A DNA stretch of 35,937 bases, from NCBI GenBank assembly GCA_020847615.1, contig JADLBR010000465.1:1-35937 (forward strand), given 5' to 3'. Both the position numbers and the translations under genes were made by a program. Source of the DNA: Verrucomicrobiia bacterium (GTDB lineage: Bacteria > Verrucomicrobiota > Verrucomicrobiia > JADLBR01). Of the stretch, positions 1 through 8,958 are shown piece after piece; the first letter of the stretch is position 1; each line of letters starts with the position of its first letter. A model generated the notes under the pieces. The model was given only the letters and a program-made list of their open reading frames with translations, was not told the origin of the DNA and did not search any database.

Positions 1-1
1 G

Positions 2-1969
2 CTGGCGATGGCGGGCGCGGGGAACGCGGCGTTCAACGCGGGGCAGTACACGAATGGCGTGCCGCAGACGGTGAACGGGGTGACGTTCGTGCTGGTGACC
101 GACCCGGCGAGCGCGATCACGCGGATCACGAACGACACGCGGTGGACGGCGAACAACGTGTACGTGCTGGACAAGCTGACTTTCGTGGCGGGCGGGGCGA
201 CCCTGGTCATCGAGCCGGGGACGCTGATCCGGGGCGAGCGTCCCTTGAACAAGACGGGGACGCTGGCGCAGCCGGCGGACCCCGGGACGCTGATCTGCGC
301 GAAGGGCTCGAAGATCATCGCGAACGGGACGGCGGAGTCGCCGATCATCATGACGTCGATCGATGATCCGTACGTGCCCGGGGGGACGAACACGATCCCG
401 CCGTGGCTGAACACCAACGCGTTCACCGACCTCGACTGGAAGTACTACGACAACACGGTCGAGGACCTGTACGGGGGTGCCGACGAGGGCGGCAACGCGT
501 ACGGGCAGCAGGGGTGGTGGGGCGCGCTGGGGATCGCGGGGCAGGCCCGCGTGGCGCAGAACAACACGAATGGCACGACCTTCGACCTGTCGACCTTCAC
601 GAACGGGCAGAACCTGGCCGTCGGGGGCGACTATATCGAGGGCTTCCAGAGCGTGAGCGATGGCGCCTATGGCGGCACCGACGACGACGACAACAGCGGC
701 GTCTATCGGTTCATATCGATCCGGTATTCGGGGTTCGTGCTGACGCCGAACAACGAGCTCAATGGGGTGACGTTCGGCGGTGTGGGGCGGGGCACGACGG
801 TGGAGTTCATGGAGTCGTTCAACTCGATGGATGACGGGTTCGAGTGGTTTGGCGGCTGCGTGAACGCGAAGTATCTGGCGGCGCTCTTCGCCGCGGACGA
901 GGCGTTCGACTACGACGAGGGGTACCGGGGCAACAACCAGTTCCTGCTGGCGATGCAGGGCAACAAGTACGTCAAGACGAACGCGTCCTCGGGGTACGTC
1001 AACACGGGTCGTCCGACCCCGACCGAACAGAATGGGAACCCGCCATCGAGCGAGACGATGATCCACGACTCCCTGTTCGAGTGCGATGGCGCCGAGCCCG
1101 ACAACGGCGGCGGGCGCCCGTATTCGATCCCGAAGTTCTACAACGTGACGGGCATCGGGCGCGGCACGAACGAGACGCAGACGAGGGACCGGAACGGCCT
1201 GCGCTTCAAGCTGGATGCGGGGGGCAAGTTCTACAACGCCATCTTCGTGGAGCAGGATGGGGGGACGGACAACCTGAGCATCGAGGATGTGACGACGAGC
1301 AACAAGTTCGTGTCGGTGCGGTCGACGGGCGGCGAGTACGGGTTCTCGACGAACGGCGCGGCGGCCACCGAGGAGGACCTGCTGTTTCGGGCGTGCTCCT
1401 GGTACGACATCGGCAATGGCGGCGCGACCACGGCCGCGGGCATCAACCGGGATGGCTCGACGGTGAAGGATGCGCTGGCGTCGCAGTTCCTGACCAACGC
1501 GGCGTACCAGAACACGTTTGACGTGGCCCCCGGCATCGTGAGGGTGGGGCGGGTCGTCGGCCAGGAGTTCGACCCGAGGCTGACGGGTGGTTCCGCGATG
1601 CGCGGCAACACGACATTCACGGCGCCCAACGATGGGTTCTTCACGCCGAGCGCGAATTTCCGCGGCGCGTTCCGCGACAACTTCTGGCTGAAGGGCTGGT
1701 CGTTGCTGGATTATTTGGGCGTCAACACGACCAACGCGTCGGCGTCGATCAACCCGGTGGTGTCGCTGTCATCCTATGACGGCACCAACGTCGTGGTCTC
1801 CTTCGACTCGCAGGCCGGGGTGTACTACTCGATCGAGCGGTCGCTCGACGGCAAGGCGTACACGCCGCTGACGGTGATCGCGGGCGCCGGGGCCGGGACC
1901 ACGGTGTACACGAACGTGAACGCCGCCCCGATCTCGGGGGCATTGCTCTACCGCGTGCTGGCGCTGTAG
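2..1969 (+). CDS. Secreted surface repeat protein, 5' end missing
   Basis: The frame is open from the window edge and the residues before the first ATG (position 8) look like the end of a signal peptide (LAMAGAGNA), so the true start lies upstream. The body has the pattern of large secreted proteins found beside TonB receptors, especially in Bacteroidetes: a 'TRWTANNVYVLDKLTFV' segment, then 'GATLVIEPGTLIRGE', 'GSKIIANGTAESPIIMTSID', 'DDDDNSGVYRFISIRYSG', 'NNELNGVTFGGVGRGT' and 'DDGFEWFGGCVNAKYL'. These repeated beta-strand turns suggest a beta-helix-like fold. The last 90 residues form a separate beta domain (SFDSQAGVYYSIERSLDG) common at the C-termini of Verrucomicrobial exported proteins. 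It lies upstream of the TonB receptor and may be its surface partner (inference). Enzyme activity is not apparent. A strong stem-loop follows at 2015-2044. Confidence 0.75.
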   Translation: MAMAGAGNAAFNAGQYTNGVPQTVNGVTFVLVTDPASAITRITNDTRWTANNVYVLDKLTFVAGGATLVIEPGTLIRGERPLNKTGTLAQPADPGTLICAKGSKIIANGTAESPIIMTSIDDPYVPGGTNTIPPWLNTNAFTDLDWKYYDNTVEDLYGGADEGGNAYGQQGWWGALGIAGQARVAQNNTNGTTFDLSTFTNGQNLAVGGDYIEGFQSVSDGAYGGTDDDDNSGVYRFISIRYSGFVLTPNNELNGVTFGGVGRGTTVEFMESFNSMDDGFEWFGGCVNAKYLAALFAADEAFDYDEGYRGNNQFLLAMQGNKYVKTNASSGYVNTGRPTPTEQNGNPPSSETMIHDSLFECDGAEPDNGGGRPYSIPKFYNVTGIGRGTNETQTRDRNGLRFKLDAGGKFYNAIFVEQDGGTDNLSIEDVTTSNKFVSVRSTGGEYGFSTNGAAATEEDLLFRACSWYDIGNGGATTAAGINRDGSTVKDALASQFLTNAAYQNTFDVAPGIVRVGRVVGQEFDPRLTGGSAMRGNTTFTAPNDGFFTPSANFRGAFRDNFWLKGWSLLDYLGVNTTNASASINPVVSLSSYDGTNVVVSFDSQAGVYYSIERSLDGKAYTPLTVIAGAGAGTTVYTNVNAAPISGALLYRVLAL

Positions 1970-2014
1970 GGACCGGTCAAGCGGGTGCGGCCAGGGCCGC
2001 AGGACTCGATTAGG

Positions 2015-2044
2015 GGGGTCGCGCCGCCTCGGTGGCGCGGCCCC
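2015..2044 (+). terminator. Stem-loop terminator after the surface repeat protein
   Basis: An 11-bp stem (GGGGTCGCGCC with GGCGCGGCCCC, one G-U pair) closes an 8-nt loop 45 bases after the stop codon. Only two T residues follow directly, so it is either a weak intrinsic terminator or an mRNA 3'-end stabiliser. It separates the first gene from the gene starting at 2119. Confidence 0.5.
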
Positions 2045-2118
2045 TTCGAGTTCGGGGGACGCGGGTGGATACGGTGAGGATGGTTCGGGGTGGCGTGTTG
2101 GGTCGAGAGTGTGGAGAT

Positions 2119-3681
2119 ATGGCGACGCGAATAAAACGGTTTGGTGGCGCGGTGTGCGCGTGGCTCCTGTGCCTGCCCGGGGCCGCCTGGGATGCGCAGG
2201 CGGCGGCGGGGAAGGCGGAGTTTCCCGAGGCGTACCGGATCGCCGTGGAGTTCAGCGAGTTTCTGCGGACGGATTCTGAGCGGGAGGCGAAGTACAAGGA
2301 GCGCATCGCGATCCGGTTGGCCGAGGATGGTTTCTTCAGTCAGGCGGTGGACCTGCTGGGGGGCGTGTCGATGAGCGAATGGAGGCGGCCGCAGGGCATG
2401 GCCGGGGTCGCGGCCATCGCCGCGCAGGCGGGAGAGATGGATCTGGCGCGGGAGCTGACCGGGCGTGCGTCGGCCGAGATCGAACTGCATGGCGACTGGC
2501 GGCGTGCCCGCGTGGCGGCGGAGGTGGTGGCGGCCCTCGGGGAGCAAGGGCGATTCGAGGAGGCGCGACCGCTGTGGGCGACCCTGGAGGGACACGATGG
2601 AGAACGGGACTACGCGGCCGGTCGGCTTTGCGCGGCGGCGGCGCGCCTGAATCGCAGCGACGCATGGGGGGAGCTTTCGGGGGGTGACGGGGCAGGGAAG
2701 AGTTCGGGACTCGTGACCTCGGAGGCGAACGCCCTGGTCAATGCGGCGGCATGGTGCCAGACCCGGGGCGATGCCGGGCGGGCGAAGGAATTTGCGGCAC
2801 GCGCGCGGGGACTGGCGGAAGGCTTGCTCGCATGGGATGGCTCCGGGTTGATGGCGGAGGTGGCGACCCAGCTGCGCATGTCCGGGCTCCAGGACGATGC
2901 GCGGGCGATGCTCGACGAGGCCGAAACGGTGGCCCTGGCGCTGCCCGATGGGGTGGCGTGGAAGGCGCAAAATCTCGTGCGGGTCGCGGACGCGCTGCTC
3001 GGATTCGGAGATCGCGACCGGGCCGGCGCCCTGTTGGAGGTTGCGGCCAGACAGCCGGCCCTCCTCCAGCCTCTGGAACGCGGCGAGAGCGCGGCGGCCG
3101 TGGCGTACGGGTATCAGCGGCTCCATGGGGGGGACGAGGCCGCCCGGCGCTGGCTCGCGGCGGCCGAGGTGGCGCTGAAGGATGTGACACACCACCGGGT
3201 GCGGAGCATGAGCGTGATCGATACCTGCCTGGCCATGGGCAAGGCGGGTGTCGCGCCATCGGAATCCGTGAGGGCCTGCCTCGGGCAGGTGCGGGCGATC
3301 GTGGAGCGGGACGTGGCCGCGTGGGAGAAGGAGTTTGGGCCCCCGAAGAAGATCCTGCCGCCCGGGGTCCCGACAACGCGTGGCCACGGTCGCCGTGCCG
3401 TGGACGCACCCGCGGGACCATCTGGCCAGAAACTTCGAAGTTCCATGCACCACGACGCGTTTCACAACAAACACCTAAACCGTTGGTTATGCGGATGCCG
3501 CCTTAAGGCGGCACTACGAGCCCAAGACCACGGGGGTGTTCGTAGTGCTGCCTTCAGGCAGCCCGGATCCACCAGGTGTCTCCGCATGCAGGAGGCGGGG
3601 CGTGCGCGCGCGGGCGGAGGAGTCGGTCCAGAATCACAATCGGCGCGGTGCTGCCACACGAATGTAACAGAGTGGGCCTAG
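2119..3681 (+). CDS. Secreted helical-repeat (TPR-like) protein of unknown role
   Basis: About 520 residues. I chose the ATG at 2119 because it gives a clean signal peptide (basic start, then GGAVCAWLLCLPGAAWDAQA); in-frame ATGs at 2032 and 2080 would put it inside the protein. The mature part, to about residue 420, is almost wholly alpha-helical with repeated Ala-rich helix pairs (for example 'AAIAAQAGEMDLARELTGRA' and 'GDRDRAGALLEVAARQPALL'), like degenerate TPR/SEL1 arrays that mediate protein contacts. No catalytic motif is seen. The last 85 or so codons read through an interspersed repeat (3426-3605) and a low-complexity spacer, so the natural C-terminus was probably shorter. It sits between the surface repeat protein and the TonB receptor and so probably serves the same uptake system (inference). 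Confidence 0.6.
   Translation: MATRIKRFGGAVCAWLLCLPGAAWDAQAAAGKAEFPEAYRIAVEFSEFLRTDSEREAKYKERIAIRLAEDGFFSQAVDLLGGVSMSEWRRPQGMAGVAAIAAQAGEMDLARELTGRASAEIELHGDWRRARVAAEVVAALGEQGRFEEARPLWATLEGHDGERDYAAGRLCAAAARLNRSDAWGELSGGDGAGKSSGLVTSEANALVNAAAWCQTRGDAGRAKEFAARARGLAEGLLAWDGSGLMAEVATQLRMSGLQDDARAMLDEAETVALALPDGVAWKAQNLVRVADALLGFGDRDRAGALLEVAARQPALLQPLERGESAAAVAYGYQRLHGGDEAARRWLAAAEVALKDVTHHRVRSMSVIDTCLAMGKAGVAPSESVRACLGQVRAIVERDVAAWEKEFGPPKKILPPGVPTTRGHGRRAVDAPAGPSGQKLRSSMHHDAFHNKHLNRWLCGCRLKAALRAQDHGGVRSAAFRQPGSTRCLRMQEAGRARAGGGVGPESQSARCCHTNVTEWA
3426..3605 (+). repeat. Interspersed palindromic repeat R2, copy 1
   Basis: About 180 bases that align almost without gaps to 27034-27213. The core is two small palindromes, GCCGCCTTAAGGCGGC and CTGCCTTCAGGCAG, joined by ACTACGA and TCGTAGT, so the whole can also fold as one long imperfect hairpin with 23-nt arms. 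The flanks (CCAGAAACTTCGAAGTT at the left; ATCCACCAGG at the right) are also shared between the copies. This copy overlaps the 3' end of the preceding open frame. Confidence 0.85.
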
Positions 3682-3691
3682 AGATTCTCGC

Positions 3692-6619
3692 ATGCGGGAT
3701 GAGCCACAGCCTTGGATGAGGGCGCCGCGCCGGTTGGCGTGTGCCCTTGTCGCATTGGCATATGGTTTCACCGTTTCCGATGCGCGTCCGCAGGCCGAGG
3801 GCAACCTGGGCGGGATCCGGGGTTCGGTGCTGGACGCCGACGGCGGCGGGGGCATCGCCAATGCGCGGGTGAGCGTCATGGAGACGGGGGCGTCCGTCCA
3901 GACCGATTCGAGCGGGCGCTTCGTTTTCGATGCGCTGGCGCCGGGCGTCTATTCGGTGAGCGTGACGCGTGAGGGGTACGAGCGGCGGACGGCCTCGGAT
4001 GTCGCGGTGGTTTCGGGCTCGTTCGCGGACCTCTCGATCCGCATGGACTCGCAGGTGTACGAGATGGACGAACTGGTCGTGAGCGGAGAGCTCTTCGCCG
4101 AGGGCGAGTCGCAGCTGCTCATCCAGCGCCAGGAGGCCGCATCGTCCATCGAGTCCCTGGGCTCCGAGTTCTTCTCCAGGGCGGGCACGACGAGCGCGGC
4201 CGGGGCGCTGAAGAAGGTCGCGGGGACGACCGTCGTCGACGACAAGTACGTGGTGGTCCGCGGTCTGGCGGACCGGTATAACAACACGCTGCTGAATGGG
4301 GGACGGATTCCGAGCGCCGATCCGGACCGGCGCGCGGTGAACGTGGACCTGTTCCCGACCAAGCTGCTGGACAGCATCACCGCGAGCAAGACATTCACGC
4401 CCGACATGCCCGGCGATTTCACGGGCGGGAGCATCGACATACAGACGCGCAAGATGCCGGAGGAGTTCACGTTCTCCGTGAGCGGGAAGGTGGGCTACAA
4501 GAGCAACGCGACATTCAACGACGACTTCCTGAGCTATCGCGGGGGGGGCGTGAGCTTCCTGGGATTCGACGAGGGGGGGCGGGCGCTCCCGGATGTCACG
4601 GACAAGTACGCGCCGGAGGGCGCCCCGCCTTTCCAGACGAAGGACGAGAGCGTGGCGAAGAAGTGGGACGCGGCCACGCAGGCCCTCTCGCCGGTCCTTG
4701 GCGTGGAGGAGGACTCCGCGCCGGTCGACCGCGCGTTCTCGGCGATCATCGGCGACACCGTGGAGTTTCTCGGGGTCCCGCTGGGCCTCGTCCTGGGGAT
4801 GACCTACGACAGGCAGTTCAACGCGGTGTGGGACGGGGAGGAGGGCCGATATCAGTACTCGGGCGGCGACCAGCTCGCCCCGAAGGGCGAGGACGTGCGG
4901 AACATATACCGGTATGACGAGGGCGTCGAGGAGTTGACCTGGGGCAGCCTCTTCTCCCTCGCGCTCAAGGCGTCGGACGACCACAGCCTCTCGTTCACCA
5001 TGTTCTTCTCGAAGAGCACGAGCGACACGGCCAAGTATCGCCTGAGCGAGTTCCCGAATCCGGACAACATGACGCGGTTCGAGCGCGAGACGCTGGAGTA
5101 CATCGAGCGGACGCTGCTGGCATTCCAGCTCGACGGGCACCACGAGTTCCTCAACGGCGTGACGGTGGACTGGCTGATCGGCTCGGCGCTGGCGGAGCAG
5201 GACGAGCCGGACACGAGGAGCTTCGAGGCGAATGTCATCGTCGACGGGGATAACCGCACCTACCCGGACCCGGCCTCGGTCCAGAGGCTGTGGAGGTTCT
5301 TCGAGGAGAGGTCGGACACGGCGCGGATCGACGTGACGATACCCCTGGATTCCTCGGGCCGAAACGAGTCGGCGATCAAGGCGGGGTTCTCGTACGAGCG
5401 GGCGCGCAGGGATTTCGAGCAGGACGAAGTGTCTTACGTGTCCCAGTCCGGGTTCGGGTTGAACAGCTATGCCTCGGCGGATGGCACGCGGTGGTCGGAG
5501 GTCTATCTGGATCCCGAGTACCTGGGCATCTCGGGGAAGGACAGGCGGGGCAACTACCTGTTTAGGCGCCTGGCCTATCGTCCGGGCGGCGAGGAGTTGA
5601 ACGAGTATATCGGGAGGCAGACCTTTGTCGCGGGGTACGCGATGGCGACGATCGACGTCGCATCTTATCTGGAGCTGATCGCCGGGGCGAGGATCGAGTC
5701 GAGCCGGATCAGCGTGCCGGAGCCGACCAGCGACCTGTTCCTGGGGGATGGCCAGATCGCGCAGAACGACATCCTGCCGGCGATACTGTGCAACTTCGAC
5801 CTCGCCGAGGACGTGAAGCTCCGATTCGCGTGGTCGCAGACCGTCGCGCGCCCGACCTTCAAGGAGCTGGCGCCGATCGTCTACGAGGACCCGAATAACA
5901 TCGAGTTGTTCATCGGCAACCCGGCGCTCGAGATGTCCGCCATCGACAATTTTGACGCCAGGATGGAATGGTTCCCCGTGCCGGGCAGCGTGGTGGCGGG
6001 GAGCCTGTTCTACAAGAACATCCGCGAGCCGATCGAGCGCGCGAGGGGCCAGTTTGCCGAGACGGAGTTCGTGCGGTTCGAGAACTTCCCGGAGGCGCAG
6101 GTGTACGGGATCGAGCTGGAGATGCGGCATCGTCTCGCCGCGATGGCGGCGGCGTTCGAGGAGTGGGACATCTTCCGGAATCTGGAGGTGGGCGTCAACG
6201 GGGCGTACATCGTGTCGGAGGTCAAGAATCCTCCGGACCTCGTGGAACAGCAGCGGCCCTACGGGTATCGGCCGGAGCGCCAGCTCCAGGATCAGCCGAC
6301 CTTCACGCTCAACGCGAGCATCGCGTACGACAACCCCGACACCGGGACATTCATCGGCCTGTTCTACAACCAGACGGGCCCGAGGCTGTACCTGATCGGC
6401 AAGAACGGGCTGCCGGACATCTACGAGTTCCCGCCGGCCCAGATCGACCTGACCATCCAGCAGGACCTGTGGGAGCACTGGGCGGTGACGCTCCGTGCCA
6501 AGAACCTGCTCGATCTGGAGACGGAGCGGCTGCACCAGTCGTTCGGCGGGGTGGCCAAGGTCTACCAGAAGTATCGCGTCGGGCGGGAGTACTCGATCGG
6601 GCTGGAGTATTCGTGGTGA
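3692..6619 (+). CDS. TonB-dependent outer-membrane receptor
   Basis: 975 residues, the usual length for this class. There is a signal peptide (from residue 9 on, LACALVALAYGFTVSDA), a CarboxypepD_reg-like beta-sandwich (about 38-118, with 'ANARVSVMETGASVQTDSSG'), a TonB-box-like 'EMDELVVSG' (124-132), a plug domain (about 145-255, including 'VVVRGLADRYNNTLLNG' and 'GGSIDIQTRK'), and a long beta-barrel ending in 'SIGLEYSW', an aromatic C-terminus suited to BAM insertion. It imports a ligand across the outer membrane using energy passed on by TonB. The TonB/ExbBD genes follow directly, so this is probably a dedicated receptor. The sequence does not reveal the substrate. ATG at 3692 or 3716 are both possible; neither has a good Shine-Dalgarno. 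Confidence 0.93.
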   Translation: MRDEPQPWMRAPRRLACALVALAYGFTVSDARPQAEGNLGGIRGSVLDADGGGGIANARVSVMETGASVQTDSSGRFVFDALAPGVYSVSVTREGYERRTASDVAVVSGSFADLSIRMDSQVYEMDELVVSGELFAEGESQLLIQRQEAASSIESLGSEFFSRAGTTSAAGALKKVAGTTVVDDKYVVVRGLADRYNNTLLNGGRIPSADPDRRAVNVDLFPTKLLDSITASKTFTPDMPGDFTGGSIDIQTRKMPEEFTFSVSGKVGYKSNATFNDDFLSYRGGGVSFLGFDEGGRALPDVTDKYAPEGAPPFQTKDESVAKKWDAATQALSPVLGVEEDSAPVDRAFSAIIGDTVEFLGVPLGLVLGMTYDRQFNAVWDGEEGRYQYSGGDQLAPKGEDVRNIYRYDEGVEELTWGSLFSLALKASDDHSLSFTMFFSKSTSDTAKYRLSEFPNPDNMTRFERETLEYIERTLLAFQLDGHHEFLNGVTVDWLIGSALAEQDEPDTRSFEANVIVDGDNRTYPDPASVQRLWRFFEERSDTARIDVTIPLDSSGRNESAIKAGFSYERARRDFEQDEVSYVSQSGFGLNSYASADGTRWSEVYLDPEYLGISGKDRRGNYLFRRLAYRPGGEELNEYIGRQTFVAGYAMATIDVASYLELIAGARIESSRISVPEPTSDLFLGDGQIAQNDILPAILCNFDLAEDVKLRFAWSQTVARPTFKELAPIVYEDPNNIELFIGNPALEMSAIDNFDARMEWFPVPGSVVAGSLFYKNIREPIERARGQFAETEFVRFENFPEAQVYGIELEMRHRLAAMAAAFEEWDIFRNLEVGVNGAYIVSEVKNPPDLVEQQRPYGYRPERQLQDQPTFTLNASIAYDNPDTGTFIGLFYNQTGPRLYLIGKNGLPDIYEFPPAQIDLTIQQDLWEHWAVTLRAKNLLDLETERLHQSFGGVAKVYQKYRVGREYSIGLEYSW

Positions 6620-6654
6620 GGATTTGGTGGAGCAAGAGCAGGAGGATGAAGACG

Positions 6655-7422
6655 ATGAGACAGTGCACATTGACATTGGCGGCGGTTCTGATGGCGGCCG
6701 TGGCGCACGGGCAAGAGGCGTCCGTCTCGCCGCTGAAGGACGCGCGGCTGAAGCTGGAGAAGTGGGTGGAGGCCGAGCAGCTGATCTCCAAGGAGCGCCA
6801 GGACTGGGAGCTGGGCAAGCAGATCCTGGAGGAGCGGGTGTCGCTGGTGGAGCGTGAGATCAAGGAGCTGGGGGAGAAGACCGCCGGGGCGCGGAAGAAG
6901 GCGGAGGATGCGGGCTCGGAGAACGGGAAGCTGCGGGCGGAGCGGGACACGCTGGAGCAGGCGGGGGCGTTTCTGGCGGAGCGGGTGCCGACGCTGGAGC
7001 GGCGGGTGAAGGGGGAGGTGCTGCCGCTGTTGCCGGACGTGCTGCGGCAGAAGGTGGAGCCGCTGGTGCGGCGGATGCCGGAGAATCCCGCGGAGTCGAA
7101 GCTGACGTTATTGGAGCGGTACCAGAACGTGGTGGGGATCCTGAACGAGGTGGACAAGTTCAACCGCGAGGTGGTGGTGAGCCGGGAACTGCGGGCGGTG
7201 GGGGACGGGAAGACCGCCGAGGTGCGCACGCTGTACCTGGGGCTCGGGCAGGCGTTCTACGCGAACCCGGAGAAGGGCGTGGCCGGGCGGGGGATCCCGA
7301 CGGAGGGCGGCTGGAAGTGGGAGGACATGCAGGGCGCGGCGGGCCAGATCGCGGAGGCGATCGGCATTTCGGAGAACGAGAAGGTGGCGGACTTCGTGCC
7401 GCTGCCGGTGAAGGTGCAGTGA
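6655..7422 (+). CDS. DUF3450 periplasmic coiled-coil protein of a TonB system
   Basis: About 255 residues. The ATG at 6655 has GGAGG nine bases upstream; the ATG at 6646 abuts that motif and is less likely. A signal peptide (LTLAAVLMAAVAHGQ) is followed by a long charged coiled coil (roughly residues 25-105) and a C-terminal globular part containing 'LTLLERYQNVVGILNEVDKF' and 'LYLGLGQAFYAN', which are typical of DUF3450. Family members are nearly always encoded just before two ExbB/TolQ genes, ExbD, TonB and a TPR gene, exactly as here. They are thought to be periplasmic accessories of that energy-transduction complex; a biochemical role is not established. It starts 35 bases after the receptor stop codon. 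Confidence 0.88.
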   Translation: MRQCTLTLAAVLMAAVAHGQEASVSPLKDARLKLEKWVEAEQLISKERQDWELGKQILEERVSLVEREIKELGEKTAGARKKAEDAGSENGKLRAERDTLEQAGAFLAERVPTLERRVKGEVLPLLPDVLRQKVEPLVRRMPENPAESKLTLLERYQNVVGILNEVDKFNREVVVSRELRAVGDGKTAEVRTLYLGLGQAFYANPEKGVAGRGIPTEGGWKWEDMQGAAGQIAEAIGISENEKVADFVPLPVKVQ

Positions 7423-7427
7423 TACCA

Positions 7428-7531
7428 ACCACGGATGGACACGAATGGACGCGAATGGTTTCCCTCGTAGCTGCCGACGTAAGGAGGCAGTCCCACTTAA
7501 CCACGGATGGAAACGGATGAACACGGACGGG
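7428..7531 (+). repeat. Repeat R4: two 'ACCACGGATGGA' blocks between DUF3450 and exbB
   Basis: The intergenic gap holds two related blocks, 'ACCACGGATGGACACGAATG' near 7428 and 'ACCACGGATGGAAACGGATG' near 7500. Between them is a small inverted repeat (GCTGCC ... GGAGGCAG). The pattern resembles a short dispersed repeat seen between genes in several Verrucomicrobia and Planctomycetes (from memory, not checked). An open frame crosses it and extends the exbB frame upstream, but that part has no protein-like character. Confidence 0.6.
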
Positions 7532-7534
7532 CCT

Positions 7535-8947
7535 ATGAAGATGAAGATTTTTGAAGTGGCGGTATTGGGGGTGGCGCTGTGCCTCGCGCCCTGGGCGAGG
7601 GCGCAGGAGACGCTGCAGGGCGTGGCGAATCAGGCGGGCGCGGAGCTGGAGGAGGCGCTGGAGCAGCTCTCGGCGGCGCGCGAGGAGATCGGCAAGGAGA
7701 AGATCCCGCTGTCGAAAAAGCTCAGCGGCCTGGAGGACGAGGTGCTGGCGGCTCGGCGCCAGTACGACGAGGCGGCGCGCGAGCTGGACAACCGGAGCCT
7801 CGAGACGGCGAACCTGAAGAACGAGATCAAGGCCAAGAGCCAGGAATCGACGTACATCGCGAACCTCCTGGATGAGTATATCCGGAATTTCGAGTCGCGG
7901 GTGCACATCGGGGAATTGCAGAGGTACAAGCCGGTGATCGAGGCGGCGCGCGCGGCATCGGTGAGCGGCGACGCGACGACGCTGTCGAGGCTGACCGAGC
8001 AGATGAAGGTGCTGGAGGGGGCGCTGGACCGGGTCAAGCGGGTGGCCGGCGGCGAGGTGTTTCCGGGGACGGCGGTGGCGCCGAACGGGGAAGTCAAGAA
8101 GGGGACCTTCGCGCTCGTGGGGCCGGTGGCGGTGTTCGCCTCGGAGGACGGGGGCGCGACGGGCCTTGTGGAGCAGAAGCTCGGCTCGACGGAGCCGAAC
8201 GTGGTGGACGTCGAGGCCGGGGCGTTCGTGAAGCCGATCCGGGACCTGGTGACCTCGGGGCAGGGCGACATGCCGATGGACCCGACGATGGGCAGCGCGT
8301 TCAAGCTGGCCGAGACCAAGGAGACGATCGTGGAGCACATCATCAGCGGCGGGCCGACGATGGTGCCGATCCTGGGGCTGGCGGCGTGCGCGCTGGTGGT
8401 GGCGCTGATCAAGTGGGTCCAGATGGCGAGCGTGCGGGAGGTCGGCTCGGCGCAGATGGAGAAGCTGTTCAAGGAGGTCAATGAACGCGGCGTGCAGGCG
8501 GGGGCGGCGTTCGCGAAGCGCATCGGCGGCCACGTGGGCGACATGCTGCACGCGGGCCTGAGCCACGTGGGCGAGCCGAAGGAGCTGATCGAGGAGGTCA
8601 TGTTCGAGAAGGTGCTGGCGGCGAGGCTCAAGGTGAACAACATGTTGCCCTTCATCGCGCTGTGCGCCTCGGCGGCGCCGCTGCTGGGGCTGCTGGGCAC
8701 GGTGACCGGGATGATCAACACCTTCAAGATGATCACGGTGTTTGGCACGGGCGACGCGAAGACGCTGTCGGGCGGCATCTCGGAGGCGCTGGTGACGACG
8801 GAGTACGGGCTAATCGTGGCGATCCCGTCGCTGCTGATGCACGCGTTCATGTCGCGGAAGGCGGCGGGGCTGATCCAGAACATGGAGAAGGTGGCGATCT
8901 CGTTCCTGAACCGGCTGCCTGGAGCGGAGGACCGGAAGGCGGCCTAG
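7535..8947 (+). CDS. exbB: Large MotA/TolQ/ExbB-family proton channel with periplasmic coiled coil
   Basis: About 470 residues, twice the length of classical ExbB. ATG 7535 begins a signal sequence (FEVAVLGVALCLAPWARA). A periplasmic region (about 25-270) follows with a coiled coil (LEEALEQLSAAREEIGKEKI) and a globular part. Then comes the channel domain: a first membrane helix near 'GPTMVPILGLAACALVVALI', a cytoplasmic stretch, 'LLGLLGTVTGMINTF' and 'GGISEALVTTEYGLIVAIPS', which is the ExbB/TolQ signature. It would form the proton-conducting pentamer that energises TonB. The extended N-terminal domain is usual for the ExbB member of DUF3450-linked cassettes and may contact DUF3450 in the periplasm (inference). 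Translation from the upstream in-frame ATG at 7445 would start inside repeat R4 and is unlikely. Confidence 0.92.
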   Translation: MKMKIFEVAVLGVALCLAPWARAQETLQGVANQAGAELEEALEQLSAAREEIGKEKIPLSKKLSGLEDEVLAARRQYDEAARELDNRSLETANLKNEIKAKSQESTYIANLLDEYIRNFESRVHIGELQRYKPVIEAARAASVSGDATTLSRLTEQMKVLEGALDRVKRVAGGEVFPGTAVAPNGEVKKGTFALVGPVAVFASEDGGATGLVEQKLGSTEPNVVDVEAGAFVKPIRDLVTSGQGDMPMDPTMGSAFKLAETKETIVEHIISGGPTMVPILGLAACALVVALIKWVQMASVREVGSAQMEKLFKEVNERGVQAGAAFAKRIGGHVGDMLHAGLSHVGEPKELIEEVMFEKVLAARLKVNNMLPFIALCASAAPLLGLLGTVTGMINTFKMITVFGTGDAKTLSGGISEALVTTEYGLIVAIPSLLMHAFMSRKAAGLIQNMEKVAISFLNRLPGAEDRKAA

Positions 8948-8958
8948 GGTTTGCGAAG

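Noticed and set aside
3692-6619. Calling the TonB receptor BtuB because of the cobalamin operon in the window
   Set aside because: It lies 21 kb away from the riboswitch operon in a separate cassette, and nothing in the sequence points to B12.
3554-6676. A 1040-codon open frame antisense to the TonB receptor
   Set aside because: It is a product of high GC and codon bias. The translation is Arg/Leu/Val-rich without domains, and the plus-strand receptor is certain.
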